Below, piece after piece: positions 57,116-64,000 of a DNA stretch of 64,000 nt (the stretch's first letter is position 1; every line of letters begins with the position of its first letter). Under the pieces are notes generated by a model that did not search any database, was not told the DNA's origin, and saw only the letters and a list, made by a program, of their open reading frames with translations. Source of the DNA: Candidatus Thioglobus sp. NP1 (GTDB lineage Bacteria > Pseudomonadota > Gammaproteobacteria > PS1 > Pseudothioglobaceae). The stretch lies in the NCBI RefSeq assembly GCF_003326015.1, contig NZ_CP023860.1:1178001-1242000 (forward strand), written 5' to 3'. The position numbers were made by a program, and so were the translations under genes.

Positions 57116-57820
57116 ATGCTGTTTTTAAGATCTTTATTGTACTTTATTGGCTCAATAATAAGCCTCATTGTTATAACTTTGTGTGGGTTATTTCTTGTAA
57201 TTTTGCCTTATAGTTATAGACAAAAATTTCTTTCGAATTGGGCTATTTTTTGTATATGGTGGTTAAAAATTAGCCTAAATATTACTACTGATGTAAAGGG
57301 TAGTGAAAATATTAATTCATCTCCCAGTGTTATTATTTCTAATCATCAATCAACCTGGGAAACATTGGCTTTTCAGACCATATTTCCAGCTCATACTTGG
57401 GTGTTAAAACAAGAACTTTTATGGTTACCTGTGTTTGGCTGGAGTCTTGCTCTTCTAAAGCCTATTGTAATAAATCGAGGAGATAAATTAAATGCCATTA
57501 AAAAAGTAATTAAACAAGGTTCTGAGAGATTAAGTCAAGGTATTTCTGTTGTGGTTTTTCCTGAAGGAACCAGGCAAACATATAAACATTTAGGAGATTA
57601 TCAAAATGGTGCTGCAGCTATTGCCAAGAAGTCTGGTCATGATATTATCCCTGTCTATCATAATGCAGGTAAATTTTGGCCAAAAGGAAGCTTTATTAAA
57701 AAACCTGGAGTAATAACAGTTGTTATTGGCAAGGCTATTTCTAGTTCATCTTTGACTTCTTCAGAGTTAACAAAAGAGGTTAGGAATTGGACACTTGAGC
57801 AAGAAAAAAAACTACTTTAA
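57116..57820 (+). CDS. plsC: 1-acyl-sn-glycerol-3-phosphate acyltransferase (PlsC-like)
   Basis: Acylates lysophosphatidic acid to phosphatidic acid. The 234-residue protein has an N-terminal membrane helix (about 5-32), acyltransferase motif I as NHQSTWE (His-x4-Glu where the textbook motif is His-x4-Asp), motif III VVVFPEGTRQ and motif IV IPVYHNAGKFWP. The ATG is at 57116 without a clear ribosome site. Its stop overlaps by four bases the convergent rnt stop. Lysophosphatidate is the likely acceptor, but other lysolipid acyltransferases share this sequence type. Confidence 0.85.
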   Translation: MLFLRSLLYFIGSIISLIVITLCGLFLVILPYSYRQKFLSNWAIFCIWWLKISLNITTDVKGSENINSSPSVIISNHQSTWETLAFQTIFPAHTWVLKQELLWLPVFGWSLALLKPIVINRGDKLNAIKKVIKQGSERLSQGISVVVFPEGTRQTYKHLGDYQNGAAAIAKKSGHDIIPVYHNAGKFWPKGSFIKKPGVITVVIGKAISSSSLTSSELTKEVRNWTLEQEKKLL

Positions 57821-58404
57821 GTTTTCTTTGAATTAAAAATATGACAAAAAAGTTCAGCAGTTTTCTGAGTATCATAAAGTGCCGAATGCGCTTGCGTATT
57901 GTCCCACTCAATACCCACCTTAGCTACAGCTTTAGCTAGGACTGTTTCACCACAGTATAGAGCTGATAAGCTAACTGTATCCAAAGTAGAAAATTGATGG
58001 AAAGGGCTCTTAAGATTTATTCTATCTGTTGCAGCTTTAACAAATCCTAAGTCAAAAAATGCATTATGCCCAACAAGAATTGACCTTGTGCATTCCTCAT
58101 TTTTGAGATATTCATTAATACAGCTAAAAATTTCACTAAATGCCTCTCTCTCACTAACAGCAAGACGAAATGGACTGTCAACGTCAATGCCATTAAACTT
58201 AAGTGCTGATGACTCTATATTTGAGCCTATAAAAGGTTTTATATGGAAATGAAGGGTTTTCTTTGGTTCTAATAAATACTGATCATCAAGGCCAATAATA
58301 ATAATACAAATTTCTAATAGAGCATCTTTGGATTCATCAAAGCCACCAGTTTCAACATCTACCACTACTGGGAGGTAACCTCGAATTCTGTCTTTAAGCT
58401 TCAT
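57817..58404 (-). CDS. rnt: ribonuclease T
   Basis: RNase T trims the 3' ends of tRNA and other stable RNAs. The 195-residue DEDDh exonuclease has Exo I VVVDVETGGFDES, the AFNGID-like LKFNGIDVDSP, Exo II LVGHNAFFDLGFVKAA and Exo III AHSALYDTQKTAELF. The TLHFHIKPFIGSNIE segment is RNase T-specific. The length is near E. coli Rnt (215, shorter at both ends). Convergent with plsC. Confidence 0.94.
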   Translation of the reverse strand: MKLKDRIRGYLPVVVDVETGGFDESKDALLEICIIIIGLDDQYLLEPKKTLHFHIKPFIGSNIESSALKFNGIDVDSPFRLAVSEREAFSEIFSCINEYLKNEECTRSILVGHNAFFDLGFVKAATDRINLKSPFHQFSTLDTVSLSALYCGETVLAKAVAKVGIEWDNTQAHSALYDTQKTAELFCHIFNSKKT

Positions 58405-58440
58405 TAATGTTTATTTAATAAAATAATTTACAAACAATTC

Positions 58441-58866
58441 TTATTTAAAACTCTTTAAATAAATAACTGATTTTCTTTGATTATCATAACTCTTTTGTCG
58501 AATCAATGGGAGTGAGATTAATTCTGCTTTAGTAAATCCATATCTAAGAAAAAATCTACCTCCAAATTTTGAGAGAGCAAATATATAGGATAATTTCATA
58601 TTTTTTGATTTTTTAATCAAAGCCTCCATAAGCTTTGAAGATGTTCCAGTGTTATGAAAAGACTTCTTAACTGCAAGAGCATAAATTTCTCCAGCATTCT
58701 CAGGCTTATAAAATTTTAGTCCTGCACAAGCAATAATTTGACCACCCTCTTCTAGAACCACAAAATCATTTATTACTTGATTGAGATCCTCATAACTCCT
58801 ATTTAGCAACTTACCATCTTCAACAAATGGTTGCATCAATTCAAATATTTGTGAGACTTTACTCAA
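58441..58866 (-). CDS. short ArgA-like GNAT acetyltransferase (N-acetylglutamate synthase domain)
   Basis: A 141-residue GNAT protein that corresponds to the C-terminal acetyltransferase domain of ArgA only: [61 protein letters not shown] (acetyl-CoA loop, although the typical Q-x-x-G-x-G is changed), [12 protein letters not shown] and the final [13 protein letters not shown]. The amino-acid-kinase domain of classical ArgA is absent. Short NAGS proteins of this kind are known to make N-acetylglutamate for arginine synthesis. The start is a TTG (58864-58866), with the ATG at residue 11 as an alternative. Upstream it overlaps nothing, but is divergent from ilvD. Confidence 0.75.
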   Translation of the reverse strand: MSKVSQIFELMQPFVEDGKLLNRSYEDLNQVINDFVVLEEGGQIIACAGLKFYKPENAGEIYALAVKKSFHNTGTSSKLMEALIKKSKNMKLSYIFALSKFGGRFFLRYGFTKAELISLPLIRQKSYDNQRKSVIYLKSFK

Positions 58867-58940
58867 TTTATAGCCTTAAATTGCTTATAGAACCGGCCTA
58901 TTTTAGTCTAAAATTTGTATTTTTTGCTTATTTAAATTGG

Positions 58941-60605
58941 ATGTCAAATACAAGAAAATTTTCCTCAGCTGTTGTAGATGGATATGAGAGAGCTGCATCA
59001 AGAGCTATGCTTTACCCAGTCGGCTTTAAGAAAGAAGACTTTAAAAAACCGCAAGTAGGCATTGCATCAACCTGGTCCATGGTTACCCCTTGTAATATGC
59101 ACATTAATGACTTAGCTGATCAAGCTGAGATTGGCGTCAATTCTGCTGGTGGAAAAGCTGTAATATTTAATACAATTACTATTTCAGATGGAATATCAAT
59201 GGGCTCTGAGGGGATGAAGTACTCCTTAGTCTCTAGAGAAGTTATTGCTGATTCAATTGAAACTGTCGTTGCTTGTCAAGGGTTTGATGGAGTCGTAGCT
59301 ATTGGTGGTTGTGATAAAAACATGCCAGGATGCGTTATGGGTCTTGCAAGACTAAATCGTCCATCTGTATTTGTTTATGGAGGAACCATTCAACCTGGTA
59401 AAAACCATACTGATGTTGTTAGTGTGTTTGAAGCTGTTGGTAAAAGAGCAAATAATGATATTAGTGATATTGAATTAGAACAAATTGAATCAACTGCAAT
59501 TCCAGGTCCTGGTTCTTGTGGTGGAATGTACACTGCAAATACAATGGCTTCAGCAATTGAAGCTCTTGGAATGAGTCTTCCTAACTCTTCATCTCAAGAT
59601 GCCATATCCGATGATAAAAATAGTGACTCATCAAGAGCTGGTGAAGCTGTATTAAATCTATTAAATAACGACATTAAGCCAAGCGATATTATGACTAAAG
59701 AGGCCTTTGAAAATGCTATTACCTTAATCATCACGCTTGGTGGCTCAACAAATGCAGTTCTGCATCTAATTGCAATGGCTGATGCCATAAATGTTGACTT
59801 AACAATTGATGATTTCACTCGTATTGGTGCTAATGTTCCTGTTCTTGCTGATCTTAAGCCCTCAGGTAAGTATATGATGAGTGAGCTTGTTCAAATAGGA
59901 GGTACCCTTCCATTAATGAAGATGCTCCTTGATGCTGGTATGCTTCACGGTGAGTGTATTACTGTGACTGGTAAAACCTTAGCAGAGAATTTACAAGATG
60001 TTAAGCCCTATGCAGATAGTCAAGAAATCATCATGTCATTAGATAATCCAATCAAAAAGGATTCTCACTTAAGAATTTTACGAGGTAACCTTGCCTCTGA
60101 AGGTGCTGTAGCAAAAATAACTGGAAAGGAAGGGCTGACTTTCCAAGGAAAGGCTAAAACTTTTGCTTGTGAGGAAGATGCACTTCAGGCAGTATTAAAT
60201 GATCAAATAATTGAGGGTGATGTAATTGTTATTCGTTACGAGGGACCAAAAGGAGGGCCAGGAATGAGAGAGATGCTTGCCCCAACCTCAGCAGTTATGG
60301 GTAAAGGCCTTGGTGGAAAAGTCGCACTAATTACTGATGGAAGATTCTCTGGTGGAACTCATGGCTTTGTTGTTGGTCATATTACACCAGAAGCTTACAC
60401 TGGCGGTGCTCTAGCAATAATTGAAGATGGTGATGAAATTTTGATTGATGCTGAAAATAATCGCCTTGAACTTCTTGTAGATGATTCAATTATTGAAAAT
60501 AGATTATCAAAATGGAAGCAACCCTCTCCTAGATACACTAAGGGTGTCTTAGCTAAGTATGCAAAGCTAGCCCAATCTGCATCACGCGGCGCAATTACTG
60601 AATAA
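58941..60605 (+). CDS. ilvD: dihydroxyacid dehydratase
   Basis: IlvD makes the 2-keto acids of valine and isoleucine. From the ATG at 58941 the product has 554 residues; the frame is open upstream to 58827, but that part is hydrophobic and not IlvD-like. Fe-S cluster cysteines are seen in [11 protein letters not shown] and [15 protein letters not shown], and [17 protein letters not shown] and [19 protein letters not shown] are family motifs. The length is that of the short IlvD form (about 555) rather than the 610-residue E. coli type. Its stop is seven bases from the rnr stop (convergent). Confidence 0.96.
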   Translation: MSNTRKFSSAVVDGYERAASRAMLYPVGFKKEDFKKPQVGIASTWSMVTPCNMHINDLADQAEIGVNSAGGKAVIFNTITISDGISMGSEGMKYSLVSREVIADSIETVVACQGFDGVVAIGGCDKNMPGCVMGLARLNRPSVFVYGGTIQPGKNHTDVVSVFEAVGKRANNDISDIELEQIESTAIPGPGSCGGMYTANTMASAIEALGMSLPNSSSQDAISDDKNSDSSRAGEAVLNLLNNDIKPSDIMTKEAFENAITLIITLGGSTNAVLHLIAMADAINVDLTIDDFTRIGANVPVLADLKPSGKYMMSELVQIGGTLPLMKMLLDAGMLHGECITVTGKTLAENLQDVKPYADSQEIIMSLDNPIKKDSHLRILRGNLASEGAVAKITGKEGLTFQGKAKTFACEEDALQAVLNDQIIEGDVIVIRYEGPKGGPGMREMLAPTSAVMGKGLGGKVALITDGRFSGGTHGFVVGHITPEAYTGGALAIIEDGDEILIDAENNRLELLVDDSIIENRLSKWKQPSPRYTKGVLAKYAKLAQSASRGAITE

Positions 60606-60612
60606 AAAAAAA

Positions 60613-62730
60613 TTAACCAAAGTCAGGTATAAAATCGATTTTCCGGTCATCAAGATTAACAGAAGCAACCTTAACTTTTATCATATCTCCTAGGCGATAA
60701 ATTTTTCCACCTCTTTGACCTTTTAACTGATGGTGTACATCATCAAAAATAAAATAGTCATCCTTAAGGTCTCTAATTGATACTAGGCCCTCAACATAAA
60801 CTTCTGAAAGTTCAACAAAGAGTCCAAAACCAGCCACTCCAGAAATAACTCCATGGAAGTTTTCTCCCACTTTATCTCTCATATATTCACACTTCAGCCA
60901 CTGCTCTACATCTCTAGATGCATCATCTGCTCGCCTTTCGGTCATAGAGAGGTGGGTGCCAAATTCAATCATTTTTCCAGATGGCTCTCTAGATGTAGTA
61001 TTCAGGACTCTTTTTATAGCACGATGCACTAGTAAGTCTGGATAACGCCTTATTGGAGATGTAAAGTGGGCATAATCCTCAAATGCTAAGCCAAAATGAC
61101 CCTCATTAACTGGAGTATAAGTCGCCTGCTTCATTGTTCTAAGAACTACTGTTTTAATAATATTTTCATCATCTCGACCTTTTGCTTGTTTTAGAACTTT
61201 AGCAAAGTTTCTAGATTCTGGCTCTATACCACCCTCCAAGGTCAGCCCTATAGCTGTGAGAAATTTTTGAGTTAACTCAACCTTTTCAGCTGTTGGTTTA
61301 GGGTGTGATCTATAAAGGAAGTCTTCATTATTTTTTTGCAAGAATTTTGCAGCAGCTTGATTTGCCATTAACATGCATTCCTCAATAAGACGGTGGGCAT
61401 CATTTCTTGAGCTAGCTACAATATCTTTTATCTTGCCCTTATTATCAAATAGAATTTGGCTTTCAATCCTATCAAAATCCATGACGCCACGTTTTTGTCT
61501 GGAAATTCTTAGGGTTTTATATAATCCATACAGGAAGTCAATGTTGTCAGTAACATTAGAAAACGTCATTCTAAGGGGACTCTTTTTATCCTCAAGCATC
61601 TCATTTACCTGAGTATAGGTAAGACGAGCATGCGAAAGCATTACTGCAGAGTAAAATTTATAATCTAAAAGTTCACCCAATGGATCGATATACATTTCAC
61701 AAACCATTGAGAGTCTTTCTACTTTAGGGTTTAGAGAGCATAAACCATTTGAAATTGCTTCGGGAAGCATTGGGACAACTCGATGAGGAAAATAAACTGA
61801 GTTTCCCCGCTCATGGGATTCACTATCAAGCTCAGAGCCTTCTTTAACATAATGAGAGACATCTGCAATTGCTACTAATAATTTCCAGCCATTTTTAGTT
61901 GGTTCAGCATATACAGCATCATCAAAATCTCTTGAATCTTCACCATCAATTGTAATAAGCTCAAGTTTTGTAATATCAATTCTATTTTTTTTATCTTTTG
62001 GAATGACTTTAGTTGGTAATTGAGCAGACTCTTTAAGTGCTTTTTCAGAAAAAACTGCAGGTATTTGATGTCGATATATAGCTGAATCAACCTCAACTCC
62101 TTCATCAAGGTAATTGCCAATAATTGATGAGATCTTTCCTTTGGCATCTGAATCAATAGTTGGAGATGATAGCATCTCAACAACAACTACTTGATTATCA
62201 AGACAACCATCTATTAACTCAGTAATTTCAATATTATGCTTTATGCGTCTATCATCTACGACTACATAAGGTTTTTTACCATCCAAATGAAGCCTCCCCA
62301 CAAGAGTTTTTACAGTCTCTAAAACCTCAACTATTTCAGCGTCTAATTTTTTATTTAGAAGGCGGACTCTAATCTTATCTCCATGAAAAACAAGTTTCAT
62401 TTGTTGAGAAGTAAGCCTTAAATCTTTACCACCCTTATCAAGAGCGACAAATCCAAAGCCTTTTGGATTAGCAATAACTGTTCCTGTCAAAAGACCACGA
62501 TTTGAAAATGGCCTATAGACACCACTCTTATTACAACTAAGCTGCTTGTCTCTAACCATAGCTCGTAGACGCCTCTCAAAGGCTTTTTTTTGCTCATCTG
62601 CTAAAGCTAATAGGTCAAAAAGCTGGCGCTTACTTCTTGGTTTTTCTTGAATAAAACTTAAAATATGTTCGCGAGATGGAATCGGGCTCTCATATTTTTC
62701 CGCTTCACGATCATAGTGAGGGTCAGACAT
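60613..62730 (-). CDS. rnr: ribonuclease R
   Basis: RNase R is a 3'-5' hydrolytic exonuclease able to digest structured RNA. The 705-residue protein has an N-terminal helix-turn-helix (residues about 20-60, REHILSFIQEKPRSKRQLFDLL), cold-shock domains (about 75-230), the RNB catalytic domain with TIDGEDSRDFDDAVYAE (active-site aspartates) and HFTSPIRRYPDLLVHRAI, and an S1 domain at about 625-705. The basic tail of E. coli RNase R (813 residues) is missing. It lies 39 bases after purA, as in the E. coli purA-rnr neighbourhood. Confidence 0.95.
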   Translation of the reverse strand: MSDPHYDREAEKYESPIPSREHILSFIQEKPRSKRQLFDLLALADEQKKAFERRLRAMVRDKQLSCNKSGVYRPFSNRGLLTGTVIANPKGFGFVALDKGGKDLRLTSQQMKLVFHGDKIRVRLLNKKLDAEIVEVLETVKTLVGRLHLDGKKPYVVVDDRRIKHNIEITELIDGCLDNQVVVVEMLSSPTIDSDAKGKISSIIGNYLDEGVEVDSAIYRHQIPAVFSEKALKESAQLPTKVIPKDKKNRIDITKLELITIDGEDSRDFDDAVYAEPTKNGWKLLVAIADVSHYVKEGSELDSESHERGNSVYFPHRVVPMLPEAISNGLCSLNPKVERLSMVCEMYIDPLGELLDYKFYSAVMLSHARLTYTQVNEMLEDKKSPLRMTFSNVTDNIDFLYGLYKTLRISRQKRGVMDFDRIESQILFDNKGKIKDIVASSRNDAHRLIEECMLMANQAAAKFLQKNNEDFLYRSHPKPTAEKVELTQKFLTAIGLTLEGGIEPESRNFAKVLKQAKGRDDENIIKTVVLRTMKQATYTPVNEGHFGLAFEDYAHFTSPIRRYPDLLVHRAIKRVLNTTSREPSGKMIEFGTHLSMTERRADDASRDVEQWLKCEYMRDKVGENFHGVISGVAGFGLFVELSEVYVEGLVSIRDLKDDYFIFDDVHHQLKGQRGGKIYRLGDMIKVKVASVNLDDRKIDFIPDFG

Positions 62731-62769
62731 AATGTGCTAAGTATAAAGTATGCTTAGAAATATTAATAA

Positions 62770-64000
<1,231 letters not shown>

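Noticed and set aside
58827-58940. 38-residue extension of IlvD
   Set aside because: It is the antisense reading of the ArgA-like gene and its promoter region; IlvD homology begins at 58941.

Overview
The window is AT-rich (GC roughly a third by eye), gene-dense chromosomal DNA. Many neighbouring genes overlap by 1 to 8 bases and no gene-free stretch exceeds 300 bases (the longest is 39759-40012). Nearly every housekeeping protein (LpxD/FabZ/LpxA, Fe-S protector YggX, RNase T, YciK, SuhB, ParE, RibBX-type RibB, YbiT) looks gammaproteobacterial. Taurine, choline and C2 catabolism together with low GC and compactness suggest a streamlined marine gammaproteobacterium. The SUP05/ARCTIC96BD-19 (Thioglobus-like) group is a guess that cannot be proved from this sequence alone. 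I see no rRNA, tRNA, CRISPR, insertion sequence or prophage.

Layout. 1-11.1 kb (+): a cell-envelope and housekeeping block, lpxD (truncated by the window edge)-fabZ-lpxA-murJ-yggX-gmk, then rpoH-groES-groEL, parE, acpP and fabF. 11.1-19.5 kb (-): a small membrane-anchored protein, oligopeptidase prlC, a beta-hydroxyacid dehydrogenase, an enolase-superfamily protein, the choline-to-glycine-betaine pair betA/betB and an IclR regulator. 19.6-25.4 kb (+): a glyoxylate-shunt operon, aceA-aceK-rraA-glcB. 25.4-40 kb: a taurine island with tpa-ald-xsc (-), the divergent MocR-type regulator tauR (+), an unrecognised secreted protein directly after tauR (+), and a tauABC transporter operon ending in an FAD/GcvT demethylating dehydrogenase (-). 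40-64 kb: ordinary core genes (nusB and riboflavin genes, ybiT, ftsW-murG, bioB, glnA, hemF-tsaC-xerC, htpG, trmJ, suhB, yciK-rmuC, plsC, rnt, a short ArgA-like acetyltransferase, ilvD, rnr and a truncated purA).

How the accessory genes fit together. TauABC would import taurine. Tpa with Ald converts taurine to sulfoacetaldehyde and recycles the amino group as ammonium. Xsc releases sulfite and yields acetyl phosphate. Once that becomes acetyl-CoA (no Pta is in this window), carbon can enter the adjacent glyoxylate shunt. The FAD/GcvT protein at the end of the transporter operon suggests that N-methylated substrates may also be used. BetA/BetB make glycine betaine.

The points I consider least explained are: the secreted protein with two diverged copies of an E-x3-H ... 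E domain; the transporter-dehydrogenase operon and the large periplasmic insertion in TauC; intercistronic hairpins in the aceA-aceK and tauA-tauB junctions; and CCAGCAA repeats in the tpa/tauR control region.
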